Assembly: GCA_013054445.1 (NCBI GenBank)
Contig: JAAMPI010000041.1
Span: 20,734-84,733, forward strand
Origin: Cudoniella acicularis
Lineage: Eukaryota > Ascomycota > Leotiomycetes > Helotiales > Helotiaceae
Reading direction: 5' to 3'
Length of the DNA stretch: 64,000 nucleotides
In this document: piece after piece, positions 13,536 through 24,494 of the stretch
How positions within the stretch are numbered: position 1 is the first letter of the stretch
How the letters are laid out: every line of letters begins with the position of its first letter
The notes under the pieces: generated by a model
What the model saw: only the letters and a program-made list of their open reading frames with translations
Database searches by the model: none
Told to the model about the DNA's origin: nothing
Translations under genes and position numbers: made by a program

Positions 13536-13725
13536 ACACCGTTCCTAACACAGTCTTCCTAACCTCGCCTCCGGGATTAACATCCTGAATCATAACCTTC
13601 ATCTCTCCTGTCATCCTCGCACGCTCCGCACTACGCGCAATCCCAACTATATCATTTGGCAACTTCATATATCTGCTCAGCCTCGCCAGACTATTCGCAA
13701 AGCCTAGAATATCGAGGCTGAATGC

Positions 13726-14982
13726 TTAGATTTCTCAGATCATACCCGCAACACCCGAAATCTAAATAGAAATTTGAAAATTTTAGAAGGAAAACGGAGA
13801 AATTTTTAGCTGACATGCAGATTGTTAGAAAAAGAGAGTTCCGTTATTCTTGTGCCGCGTTGCACTTTGTAGACAATAGACGGGAACCAAGTTTGATGAG
13901 ATATAAAATTTGTCTTCAGAATCAATACGTCGACAGGTGCCGTACCATGCAGGTTACTCGTTCCGTGGCTGTCGGTCACCAATACTTAGCTGTCACTCCG
14001 CCCGAGTTCCGAATAACAATGAAATGTTTGTGATGGGCCGCCACAACGAAGAGTCAATGTCGCAGCCAAGCATTGATGTTGCAGGACAAGGTGCATTGCC
14101 CCTGCGCCGGGGACTCTTGACGGTACCGGCGGTTTCGAGTGTCTTGGTAACGGCTTGAGACTTCTCTTGGTCCTTGCCATGGCAGAAGTGTGTCGTAGGT
14201 CGGCTGTGCAAATCTGAAGTGGCGTCACAACTCCTGTAAGGTTGCTCGGTTGTAGATTGTATTCGCAGAGGCCCAGGGTGAATCTGTTGCAATTGAAGGA
14301 GCCAAATAATTGCTGATTGATAATTCTTGAAGAATTGTGTGAGAAAAAGTTGAAGCGATTCTCAAGAAATAAGCCGGTGTCACAGGGCAGAAAAGGCACG
14401 CTAGACTAGAAGAGTCTCTTGGCTCGCCCGGCAACGCTCTCCGAGCCATGCGCTCATGTTTCGGAAATCGTTCGACCTCGGCCTGCTGAAGGTCAAGATC
14501 CCTCACATCCCTCAAATCCATTCAGCCTTGATGGCTTGCTTCGCGGCTTGATCATACGATTACACAGAGTCTGAGATTCGGGACCTGGGAGGTGCCCAGG
14601 CTTTGCGGCTTTCAGCCCGAAGCCTCGGAGGAGGCGGGAGAAACACTTCGAAGGGTAAATAACCTTAAAGTAAACAGGGTAAAATGCTGAAATGTATCAA
14701 TTCTTAAAAGCTTTCTCGAGAAGTTTTATTAAAATTAATTCGAGTTTGAATACGTAGTAAAATAATTATTTTGAAGTGTTTGTACTTCTTCACGACCTCG
14801 CCTGAACAGTACAAAGAAAAAAGGAAAATTCAGTTCAAGAAATTAAAATTAATTCTCTCTAAGATTTTTCTCTACTCTATTCCAATGAATGTGCTGCATC
14901 ACCCTCAAAAGCTGTACAAATATAAGCTCGGCTGTCAAGAAGAATAAAATAATCGTCACGGATTTCATCTGTTGGCTCGACT
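13726..14982. other. Intergenic or decayed region, no clear gene
   Basis: Missing 5' exons of the LTR-interrupted gene could lie here on the minus strand, but I could not join any. Minus-strand frames between about 13990 and 14520 are open without domain similarity. AT-rich sequence at 14700-14980 is the 3' UTR side of the tyrosinase gene. Confidence 0.4.
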
Positions 14983-16506
14983 CTAGATGTAGATATAGCA
15001 GAAAGGACCTTGCACCGTGCTCATAACATTCTTCATTTGAATTGGCGATCCAGCAGCATATCCCACGTTGATGTAGTCTTCCAGAGTGGTGTTCGCGGAT
15101 GGAGGACTGTTGAGCATGGTGTTGGTGCCTGATAATGCGTATTGGCGGTTGACGGGATCGAGAGCTTGCCTGTTTATTGGTTAGCACGATGAGGAATTTG
15201 ATTAAGGATAAGTGTTTGAGGACGGAAGTTTGTGTGAAAGAGAGGGGCTTACCATAATGTCCAAAGACGATCGACTTGTCCGTGATGGAGATAGAAAGCG
15301 GGATCTCCTGGAGAGGTGAAGATATCCGCACCGGGGTCACCACTGTGATTATGTTAGTTATTTTATCGGTGAGAAAAGTGTAGATCGAGTAATCTTACGC
15401 AATCGTGAAGTGACCACCACCGTGGGGGCCAAGATCACCACTTCCAGGTGGTCCTTCCAAGTTGTTTTGGAAATCGAAAATGGTTGGTGTATCAATCATG
15501 AGTTCTTGAAGAAAATATCAGTCATCGTATCTCAAAATTAATTGGAGAGAAGTCATACCAAAGATCCTGGTGTAGTTGCACCATTTTTGCGAGGGATATG
15601 GACCAACATCTCGCTTGAGGCAGCGAGGATTGTAGCCAAACCCTCCATCTGGACCGGGAACACCAGTCGACAAACCGATGGGGCCAAGGTTGACAGTCAT
15701 GTTTGAGAAAGGACCAGTTTGGACACAGCCACCACCGTATCCAGGAGGAAGATAAATTGTGGGGTTGCTGCTTCCAGCGGGAGGGGCAAGAGTCAGCCCA
15801 GGATGACCTGGAATGTATTCGCCCCTGTCACCCATGCTGTAGGCACTGCCATCGAAGATTGGGGAGTCTTGGGGTGCATTAGCCCATTTTGACCAGTCCC
15901 AGTACTGAGGGTAATTAGCTTCTATTTGGAGTGAGGTTTGAAGTGAGACAAACTGGTTGGTAACCTGTGTAGCCGCACTCGTTGCGGAGAGCTTGCTCAT
16001 ATTCCCAGATGTAATTTCTGTGCCATCCGAGGAACGTTCCACTGTAGTGGATGAAGAGAGTCTGATTCTGATGTGTTGCTACAAAATCATCAAACTGTAG
16101 TAATGTTAGTGCATTGAAAAGTCATTATTGAATGGCATTCATACTCTAGACCTCACACCTGGCACCAATGAAGTGGGAGTAAGCGCCGTCTTGTTTTGAA
16201 GACAGAGCACCGCATCAGTGTACGACTTCCTTTGCGCTGGTGAAAGCGATCCACTGTTAGAAGTTAGATTAAGAACCCAGTGTTTCAAAGAGCAACTTAC
16301 AATTCCTGTCGAATGGCGATGTTGTTGATGGTACAACTGGCTTGAATGCCACGTTTTGCAAGTGCTGCCTCATCAGCTTGAAGCTGAGCTAAGACATTAT
16401 TGGATGCTTGAGCCAAAAGAGCTGTGAGATCAGCAGCAGAATCTGCCCTAGCGCCTGAAGTAAGGCATGCGAATCCAGCCAAGGCGGAAAGAACGAAGGA
16501 CTTCAT
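14983..16506 (-). CDS. Secreted tyrosinase (type-3 copper monophenol oxidase)
   Basis: Seven exons (16506-16301, 16253-16145, 16094-15965, 15921-15559, 15504-15399, 15342-15253, 15169-14983) give 396 residues. MKSFVLSALAGFACLTSGARA is a signal peptide, so the enzyme is secreted. The CuA histidines are H113 (DDFVATH), H121 (LFIH) and H130 (FLGWHR). The CuB histidines are H297 and H301 (GPHGGGH) and H324 (FYLHHGQVDRLWTLW). The family YWDWSKW segment is intact. Such enzymes oxidise phenols to quinones for melanin or secondary metabolites. It lacks the long C-terminal lid domain of classical latent tyrosinases and resembles the short secreted group. Intron 3 is only 43 bp with a gttacc donor, but the join keeps frame and family sequence. 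A TATATAA lies about 95 bp upstream. The natural substrate is unknown. Confidence 0.94.
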
Positions 16507-16599
16507 TCTGTCGACTGTATATATTGAAGTTGTCTTGAGAAGTGAGGTCGATTGAGACAACTTGAGCGGGTTGACATCTTACGTGAGGAAATTGAAGCA

Positions 16600-16607
16600 T
16601 TATATAA
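16600..16607 (-). promoter_or_regulatory. TATA box of the tyrosinase gene
   Basis: Read on the minus strand, CCCTTATATAATGC lies about 95 bp upstream of the tyrosinase start codon at 16506. The distance fits a fungal TATA promoter with a short leader. Confidence 0.55.
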
Positions 16608-19023
16608 GGGAATAGGGAGCCCTGGCCTGCAGATCAATAAGTGAGGCATCAGCAAGTACTGTAGTACGTATTGCTCGTCTATCTTGGGGCAACGGCCGCT
16701 GTGAGCAATTCGCAGGGGAGCCTGAACGGATGCATCTAATATTGATTGTAGGGTTATCGACCACATGTCTTCCTAATGTTACTCTGTATCTCGCAAGTTC
16801 CTTGTTAGTGGGGGGAGATGTGCAGGTCCTGGGAAGGGGACTCTCTTCAGCTGCTAGGATACAACGTGGACGGCCCGTGGACCAGTTCCTCGGAAGAGGC
16901 TCGTATTACAACGGCATGTATTAATGTCTGAGGAGCGGACTGTTGGTTCGTCAATGTCGAAGAAACCATGATGGAAGTACGAAATATCTGACGACATTTT
17001 GCTTCCCGCCCAGCAACTGGTGGTATCGTCCGCGGACGCCACTTCGGTCAACGATTTTGTATCATTTTCCAGAAGACAGAAAGACCACTTGAATTTAGCG
17101 CGTTGGTGTGAATGGCTACCGAATAATTGACAATGCTACTCGGTAAGTATATTTTAAGTCTGTCATCCGGCCTTTGTGGATCCTGGATCGCCCCGTAACT
17201 TGCACAGACAGCGGAGAACAAATTAAACATCAAATGAGAGTGTTTGAGGCAATCCAAAAGCTTAACCTTATTCAAACTTCCCAAATCACTTTCGCAGAGG
17301 TATCTCGTCTTTGGAACATTCTATGAAGAGGCGGCTTGCTTAGAATGTCTCGTACCGTGAACGAGGTTGGAACGTGGTGAACCAACCCGCCCCTATGGTT
17401 TGAGGTCACTATTTTGTGATGAGAAGCGATCTCACTTGCAGGATCCAATAACGCAGTAAGATCCACAGTTAGAACCTTCCCCGACCGGCTTCGTTACATC
17501 CCTTCCCCAGAAATTGGCCAGAGCTTCAGAAGAACCGTGGAATCGCCCATAAATTCCAGTTGAGCGGGGCGGGGAGCTCACGGCAGCTCGCTCCGTACCG
17601 TTGTCGAAGAAGTTTTTTTTCTGCACAGACAGTGCGCGGGACTGGGTTTTTCAAAAACTTCAATACGCCTCCGAAGGGGTCCGAGTGAGACCAACAGAAG
17701 GCGTCGCGGCCGATATGAGCAGCAGCAAAAGGTCTGGTGATTGGAGCTTTTGGAAAATCCGAAGTCCCTGGTAGAGTTGGAGAGGCTCCTGGTCCTGGTC
17801 CTGGTCCTATTGTTGGTACATCATTTTGCAACTTCCATGCACCCAACAAGCTGTATCTGGGTCTCGTCTCCGAAAGCCGGGCGCTCATCAACGTGTTGTC
17901 GTTGTTTGAAGACGAGGGACGGGACGAGGGGCGGAGAAAGTATTGTTTTGCGATACCGGTACCGGCACGGAATCTGATGCGAGGGATGCCGTTCCTGAGG
18001 TCGGCTTCTATCGTGGGTCGCGGGACTCGCGGCCCGCAAAGGATGGGAGATGGAGAATCGGAGATGGGAACTCTCCGTGCATCGATGCTGAGTACTTGGT
18101 AGCCTTATTACTGAGCACGAAGCGCGAATGTGAAGACCTGAAGATTCTGACAGCTACAATCGCGTTCTGACACCTACGGAGGTCACGCCGGGGGTTCAGG
18201 GGTTCCCGTCATCGACGCCCACGACGCCCATCGTGCTGATGCGGGGAAATTATCTCCTCGTTCTTCAACGATTCTCGCTTCTGTCCCGCCACCACCACTC
18301 AACCCCCCCCCTCCCCCCTGATTTATTTTATCAATTCGAATGAAGGAGATACCTCATCCATGTCAGTGGTAGCAAGCGAGTCTCAAGTCTCCAAATCGCT
18401 TATTGATGTAACCCTACAGTGTACTTCGTACTGTACAGCAGTACACAAATGCGCCACCAACGCAAACAAAAAACTCATCTGCATAATGTATGCAGGGTGT
18501 ATGTCTTTGCTACCTCCCTTCTGACCTGGGATCCCTACCGGTACATCCCTCCAGCTGAAGAACGCACCGCGCTATGGCTTGTTGGAAGACAAGACAAACC
18601 GAAACGAATTCTTTCAGATGTCGCCGGTTCAACGGTTCAGAGATTCCGGGGTACGGCCTAGGTATTATTTGACGCTTTCTCCGGGCTGCTCTCTATATTG
18701 TTAGGTGTGGCTGCGGTTCAGCACATTGGAAGCCTTTCCAATGGCTCGGCCGAGAAGTTCTCAACCGTCTGGACACACATCGCACTCGAGGGTTGATATT
18801 TCGTGGAAGGTCAGTGCGATGTAAGCTTCCAAAGCAGGAGAAGTATATGGCTTGGAACGATGGGAAGAAAGAGGCTGGCAATCTGATAAAGTTGTCTTGC
18901 TCTTTTGCATTCTTTGGATCAACACGCGATAATCACAACTCTCGAAACCTTCTCAACGCTCTGGCGTCAGCTTTTGTCGTTATTTGAATCACTCACGTTT
19001 AGGTTTACGGGAAAAACTTCAAA
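16608..19023. other. Long intergenic region, no gene recognised
   Basis: Frames up to 121 codons exist on both strands at 17.5-18.1 kb, but they mirror each other and have no domain similarity. A GGTCCT tandem (four units) is at about 17789-17810. A C-run (ACCCCCCCCCTCCCCCC) is at about 18300-18318. The last 100 bp is the leader of the SAT4-like gene. Confidence 0.4.
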
Positions 19024-20432
19024 ATGTCTGATTCATCCAACCTCGGTGGAGCTGGTTTGCCCAATATCGACCATGGACCAAAGCTTCTTGTTGCGACTCT
19101 AACAGTAACAGCCGTTGCTTTGGTCTCGGTTATCGCGAGGATGTATGTGAGGAAGTTTATCACCAAGTCTGTTGGATGGGATGACATAATTATGGTAGCT
19201 GCGATGGTAAGAAGGAACCCTTTTATCCGATATTCTTGACTGACTTTCCTGCAGACACTTTCCTTGGTTTCTGAGTTGATGGTGATTCCGGACGTCTACT
19301 ATGGTGCAGGCCGTCACGCTGTGTATATAACGGATCCGAAAAAGTTGTCCTACGGTCTATACTTGAACTTCATCAGCCAGCCATTCTTCCTTGTCGCAGT
19401 TGTCTTGGTCAAAGTAAGCGTTGGCCTCTTCCTGTTGCGATTGACACCAGCTCGATTCTTCCACCGCTTCATATGGTGCATGCAAGCTTTCATGGCCACC
19501 TACACCACGATTGCTCTTTGTAAGTGACGAAATGAAACGAAATGGCCAGATTCTAACTCACTGTAATAGGCACAATCTTAACACAATGTAGACCTCTCAG
19601 TGTTATTTGGGATCCGACGGTTAAGGAGGCTGTGTGCTTCTCGCCAATGGGTCTTCGCGCATGTGCATATTTCAATGCAGGTACGTGCTACTCAATCTGC
19701 TACTGTAGCATCGACCAACAAAATCATCCAACTAACACTTGATAGCATGTGGGATTACCGCCGATCTTGTTTTTGCTCTGCTTCCTATTCCAATTCTATG
19801 GAAGGTCAAGATCAACTCCCGTGTCAAGCTCGCTCTTTGCTTCATCCTTAGCCTAGGTTTATTGTGCGTCAACCCCTCCTATTCCCCAAAACACCACAAG
19901 ACCACCTTTCCTTTTCCCAAAAGAAACAAGAATAGTTACAATACTAACATTTCCATTCACACACAGTGCAACCGCCGCATGCTGCGTAAAGGTATACTAC
20001 CTCACTTTTTTCGGTCGATACAACGACTTCCTCTGGGACAGCGTCGACATCACAATTTGGACATCCTGCGAACTCAACATCGGCATCTTCGCCGCATCAA
20101 TCGCAACCTTACGCCCCCTATTCCGCGCAGCCTTTCAGGGCTCAACGGCCGCTACGGCAAAATACGGAGTGAGCGGGGATCAGAAGTCAATCGATAAGAG
20201 CGGCTTTGTAAAGCATATAAGCAACTCGGGTGGTGTGAGCAAAAGCAGGGTTGGGCGCGGGAGCGCCAGCGATGTCGATGACGACTTTGAAATGTATGGA
20301 AGCGTTATAGCTGCTGGTCGGAAGCGAGTAGACCGCGATAACGAGTCTGAGGAGAGCATTTTGCAGAGTCCTGGGATTATGAAGACGATGCAAGTAGATG
20401 TTTCTATTGATGAGGGGAAGACATTGGGATGA
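19024..20432 (+). CDS. SAT4-like fungal rhodopsin-domain integral membrane protein (first copy)
   Basis: Five exons (19024-19206, 19255-19519, 19570-19680, 19746-19863, 19967-20432) give 380 residues. The N-terminal two thirds carry about seven hydrophobic segments in the order typical of the fungal rhodopsin-like/SAT4 family: TVTAVALVSVIARMYVRK, then VGWDDIIM, a GAGRH loop, LVKVSVGLFLLRLTP, TQCRPLSVIWDP, ADLVFALLPIPILWKV and ELNIGIFAASIATLRPL. The last 110 residues are a hydrophilic, Ser- and charged-rich cytoplasmic tail. Some family members act as PTH11-like receptors, but ligands are mostly unknown and no CFEM domain is present here. A distant relative lies at 48959-50214. Confidence 0.9.
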
Positions 20433-21745
20433 GAAAATGGAGTTCTCTTGTAATTGTTCTATTAACCTTTTCATAAAATATACACTTAAAGCAGGTGCGT
20501 TTCATACTTCGTTAGCGCCTGTCACTCGATGAAGAGGCAGCACAAGAGAACAGAAGCTTGTCAGGGGAACACGTGATCGGCACTTCTCTCAAATCGTGAA
20601 TTTTCACAAGCCTTATTTCGACACAAGACTTGAGCGATTACATTTACAAATAAATCGCTCTATGTATTCTCTCTTCTGTACTTCTCTATGTAAATCAAAA
20701 TCACTTCTTCAAAAAGTACATAAAAACACGTGAGGGTGTGGATATAGAAGAGCTCGCTTGAGCTTTGGAAACTCCACCAGTTCTCTGATCTCACTTTGCA
20801 ACCTCAAAGCTTCGTAACAATAGGAAAGACACCGCTTTCACCCAACGAAAACATTTTTGTGTTTTTCTACTCTCCCACACTTTAAACTTTAATTTTGTTC
20901 TTTGGGTGAAGGTCAACACTCCATTTTTGGCGCGGCGTCTATTTAGTGCATCTCGCTAAAATAGAGGGTTTCATCCGGTCCTTCTGCCATCCGAATTCTC
21001 GGACGTCAAATGTCGCCTCATGTCAATAGCGTTTCAAACATCAGGTCGCCGTTCTCCTCGACCTTTATCGCCAGCAAGCGCCTTCATCAGATAATCGCAG
21101 CACTGTCTTCTCTTTTAATCTCAGATCATCAGATCATCAGGTCATCAGATAATATCGTACCATATTCTTTGGCCTTCAATTGAAATTTCTTCCTTCCACC
21201 TGCTTGCGCCCTCGGTTCGATCTCACGAACATGGCCAGTCTGGCAAGGGGATCGTCTCATATCCGCGCTTAGATCTTATCTTTAACACGCTTTGTCGCAG
21301 AACTCCTCGATCGCTACGTGCAACGTTTGACCAACTCGGAATCCAACATGGAAGTGCCCAAGCACACACTGCCAAGCAACAGATAGCAGCGGCTGAGCCG
21401 CAGATTCCCAGCTATCCGGTGCATATTTTGTCTCGTCCCTCCCTAGAAGGTTTCGTCCCATGAAATACTTCAGTAGAAATCAGACCACTTTTTCTTGGGA
21501 GTTCTAGCCATCTTCTTTCACTCTCGCCTTTCTCATTCCTGCATACTCTTCTACGTTCTTTCAGTGTTGGAACTACTTTCATTCATCCGATCGTTGCTGG
21601 CCAACCAAACAATCATATCTAATCACTAATACACACCCTCATTCTTTTTGCCAAGGGCGCACCGCATATACTTCTTCAGTCACGAACGCATCAAACGAAC
21701 CCACTTCACTTCTCTTGGCAGCTTACCTACCTACCTACCGTCAAT
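20433..21745. other. Intergenic region with a long pyrimidine-rich leader
   Basis: Nothing coding is recognised. From about 21500 the plus strand is C/T-rich and ends in a CTAC tandem just before the ATG at 21746, which fits a long 5' leader of the small membrane-protein gene. TCATCAGATCATCAG tandem units are at about 21125-21150. Confidence 0.45.
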
Positions 21746-22021
21746 ATGGGTCAAAATCTTTCACTCCAATCAGTCACAGCATCCTCGAATCTGACCGCAG
21801 ATGTCTTCTCCCCGGAGGATGAGTTCAATACCAGGAATCTGGGCCTCATGTGGCTTGGATCAATTTATGGAATGGCCATGATCTGGTCAACGGTACTACT
21901 TGTTGACCGTTGGAGGGGACCGAGAGAGGACCGACCCACGGGAGCTGCATCGGTACTAGCGGCTATATTGATGTCGACAGCGTGGCCATTGGTTTTTGTG
22001 TACCTGATCATGTCGAGTTAA
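21746..22021 (+). CDS. Small two-pass membrane protein, 91 residues
   Basis: A single open frame from a true ATG in a good context (TCAATATGG) follows a C/T-rich leader. It has two hydrophobic segments: about residues 33-53 (LGLMWLGSIYGMAMIWSTVL) and 67-89 (AASVLAAILMSTAWPLVFVY). A charged loop, DRWRGPREDRPTG, lies between them. I do not recognise a family. A second reading joins it through an 83-bp intron (22000-22082, weak GTACCT donor) to the next open frame, which would replace the last few residues and add about 100 more. That alternative is listed separately. Confidence 0.55.
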   Translation: MGQNLSLQSVTASSNLTADVFSPEDEFNTRNLGLMWLGSIYGMAMIWSTVLLVDRWRGPREDRPTGAASVLAAILMSTAWPLVFVYLIMSS

Positions 22022-22083
22022 CCACCTTTTTCTTGGAATTTTGTGGAGGAGGGAAGGAGGGGGGTTCAAACTCGAAAACCAGG

Positions 22084-22389
22084 ATGTTGTGGTTCATTTT
22101 GATGTTGGACATTTTGTGTTGGATGGCGTTTGCGTTGATTCCAGCTTTGGTGGTGTTAGATGCGGCAGTGGGGTTACTGTACAGGGCGCATGTTAGAGAA
22201 GAGCTAGATGAGACTTTTGCGCGAGTTGATTCACGGTACTTCCTAGAAATTCCAAGCGAATTCAATGGGTTTACTCCTTTTTTGTACGAAGTAAATATTG
22301 GGTTAGCATTCATCAGCAACAAGAATATGATCCTAGCTTTGGCTCCAGTTAATGTTTATCCTCATCACCTCGAACCAACTGCTGGTTAA
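22084..22389 (+). other. Hydrophobic open frame, possible second exon or small gene
   Basis: The frame starts MLWFILMLDILCWMAFALIP, runs on with another hydrophobic stretch, then has an acidic/basic part (RAHVREELDETFARVDSRY). It ends at 22389. It begins one base after an acceptor (ACCAG|G), and splicing from 21999 keeps the frame (PLVFV joined to MLWF). So it may be the 3' part of the small membrane-protein gene. Without transcript data I cannot decide. Confidence 0.35.
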
Positions 22390-24023
22390 ATATGCTTCCG
22401 CAATTTGATTTAGCTGTCCTGGAACTCTTCAACGAACTGAAGTTCGAGAACGGCACATGATAGGCACGAAAAATGATCAGGTCTCGGAGCAATTCTCAAC
22501 CTTGCAGATTACACTCAGGTAAGTTATAGACTAGAAGACTCTCCAACTTTTAACCTGTACTTTAAAAATCTATAGCCTCAAACTCTCCGAACTCGAGCTT
22601 TTCCATCGAAGTGGGTGTCACGTGCCACCCCTTTCGGGACAAGCGCGGAAACCCTCCCAGCCCGAGTCAACTCACTTCTTCAGCAGTTCCGGATCAAACC
22701 TTCTCCTACAACTTTTCATCCCAAGCGACAATGCAGTAAAACAACCACTCAACACACCGATCGAACATCAGGCAATCAATGGAATAACCTTAAACCCGGA
22801 AGTTTATCATCAGATTAGGAACCTTCACTGCCTAAAGACCCGATCTCTAAAAATGGCGCACCTCATCGGACGAAAAGCGACCCTACATTTCCACAGCCAC
22901 CGTTCCCCGCTTTTTGCTATATGCATGTCATATCGAAACCCCTGAGCATGCGATGCCTAAGATCTGGACACGCCGCACGACTGTGGCGAGGACATGTTGT
23001 GAGTCGCGCATTCAGCCTTCCAAGGTTGTATGGCTAAACAAGTGTGGAGCTTTTTTGTCTGCCGATTGTACACGCCTTGTTGGGCTTTTCTATTCCTTCC
23101 CTATATTCTCTTTGCTACTTGGATAGTTCCAAGTCCTTGATATTGTACATGGCTGCGAAATATCCATGATCTACAGATCGACTCTTGGAATTCCGAGTGT
23201 CTGGATTTGGGTCGTTCAGAGTTTGGATCAATTGCGAATTTTCCAGAACGAGCAGAGGCACCACTTGTGCCGAGTACCGCATACTCGGAGTAGCCATATT
23301 GCTGCAGGACGATGGTAACATTGAAGGATCTGACATTATATTATATTCTCTTGGTACTCGTGTTAGCGTATTCTGGCCAGTTATGTTCTCTTCAGCCAGT
23401 CTACTTCCTCTTGTGATCTGTGCATACGGCCAAAAGGGCCAGGCCTCTTGGGTGTGGTTGTGTGAAATTTCCTTCTCCACATTACCTCTACTGCATTATA
23501 ACATATTAAATTGTTGGTACAAATGCCAGTCAAGTGTCCACATGGCGTCCTTGCCAAGGGAGGCCTCGGATATGCTGCAGTAATTGTCATTATACCCCCT
23601 CGGGTAACTCGAAAATTATCACCAAATCATTCTATACTCAAAAGACGTTAATTTGATTTTGTTAATGCCAAGCTGGTTTCTCACTACAATGTCAGCACGA
23701 TCTCCTAATTGTGGCTTTTTTGTCTGTTTTGCGCCTCAATTAATACATAGCCTCGGGAACTTTTACTGCTAAAGGCGAAGACGGAGGATTCCCATCGCTA
23801 CTTTTTATCTGGTATCTGCTCACTTGTGTCACATCGATCAGGCATCCTCCTTCGGAATCATAGAATCACATTTTAGATTGCGGGGTATACTGAGATGTAT
23901 AACCGGTGAAGTTCTTTCTACAGTTTCGATTCAATATAAATACATCCTCTCCCTACCCACCACACCAACATTACCAATCGACATCAACACCTCATCCAAT
24001 ACCGCCAACCAACAAACCTCACC
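22390..24023. other. Intergenic region, no gene recognised
   Basis: Overlapping open frames on both strands at 23.1-23.6 kb lack motifs and look like chance. The right 90 bp is the promoter of the small secreted protein. Confidence 0.4.
23935..23942 (+). promoter_or_regulatory. TATA box of the small secreted protein gene
   Basis: TATAAATA lies about 82 bp upstream of the ATG at 24024, followed by a C/A-rich leader (CCACACCAACA, ATCAACACC), the usual layout of strongly expressed fungal genes. Confidence 0.6.
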
Positions 24024-24494
24024 ATGCAATTCGCCACCATCCTCACCTTCCTGACCGTTGGGGCCCTCGCTAGCCCAGCAGTCCAAGCCCCAGCCAAGGA
24101 AGTCAAGTGCGAAATCGTACACATCGACTCGGACGCCGACGGAATCGACTGCACACTTTACCCCTCCAAAGCCGTCCGCTACAACGGCACCGACAACACT
24201 ATCATCAAGCACTTCAAGGAGAAGACTAGCCACCGATTCAACTGCTATGTTAAGGGTGATAAGGTCAAGGGTATTAAGGCTTGGGATTATGCGAATGAGG
24301 AAGGATGTTTTGTTCCAGGGTATTATACTGATGATAAGTGTACTGATGGTATGTGCATTCTCTCTCCCTTTTTAAACTTGTTTCTGGGCAAGGAGCCTTG
24401 AACTCATGGCTAATTATCACGTTTAGACTTCCTCGGCAAGTGTGCCTGGTGGGTCGATCCACCTGTCACTGGAGGTAATGGAGCAAACTTGTAG
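24024..24494 (+). CDS. Small cysteine-containing secreted protein, 130 residues
   Basis: Two exons (24024-24348 and 24427-24494) are joined over a 78-bp intron (gtatgt...tttag). The start MQFATILTFLTVGALASPA is a typical signal peptide. The mature part has six Cys (VKCE, IDCT, FNCY, EGCF, DKCT, GKCA), which could form three disulphides. Codon use is C-ending in the first half, as in highly expressed genes, and shifts after about 24240. No known domain is recognised. The features (under 150 residues, secreted, even Cys number, TATA promoter) are those used to list candidate effectors or cell-surface proteins. That is inference only. It stands alone with no related neighbour. Confidence 0.82.

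Larger units (their letters stand above)
13159..13540. repeat. 5-bp target-site duplication ACACC flanking the LTR
   Basis: ACACC is at 13159-13163 directly before the LTR and at 13536-13540 directly after it. A 5-bp duplication is typical of Ty1/copia and Ty3/gypsy integrases. The perfect match argues that the insertion and the LTR-LTR recombination are not ancient. Confidence 0.85.
13115..13725 (-). pseudogene. 3' end of an unidentified gene, split by a solo LTR
   Basis: On the minus strand, 13725 to 13536 is open for 63 codons and has protein-like composition (LDILGFANSLARLSRYMKLP, then GEMKVMIQDVNPGG and RKTVLGTV). The frame then enters the LTR and meets TAA at once. If the LTR (13164-13535) and one copy of its 5-bp duplication are ignored, the frame continues without shift on the other side (SDDTQRLRPERVYM) to a TAG at 13117-13115. 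That makes 78 codons including the stop, and shows the element landed in the last coding exon. The 5' exons were not found: the frame is closed by a TAA at 13728-13726, and upstream minus-strand frames are not recognisable. I do not recognise the family. Confidence 0.7.

Noticed and set aside
10039..16506. Secondary-metabolite cluster with prenyltransferase and tyrosinase
   Set aside because: The prenyltransferase is dead, an RBR ligase and an LTR-broken gene lie between, and there is no backbone synthase (PKS, NRPS, terpene) in the window.
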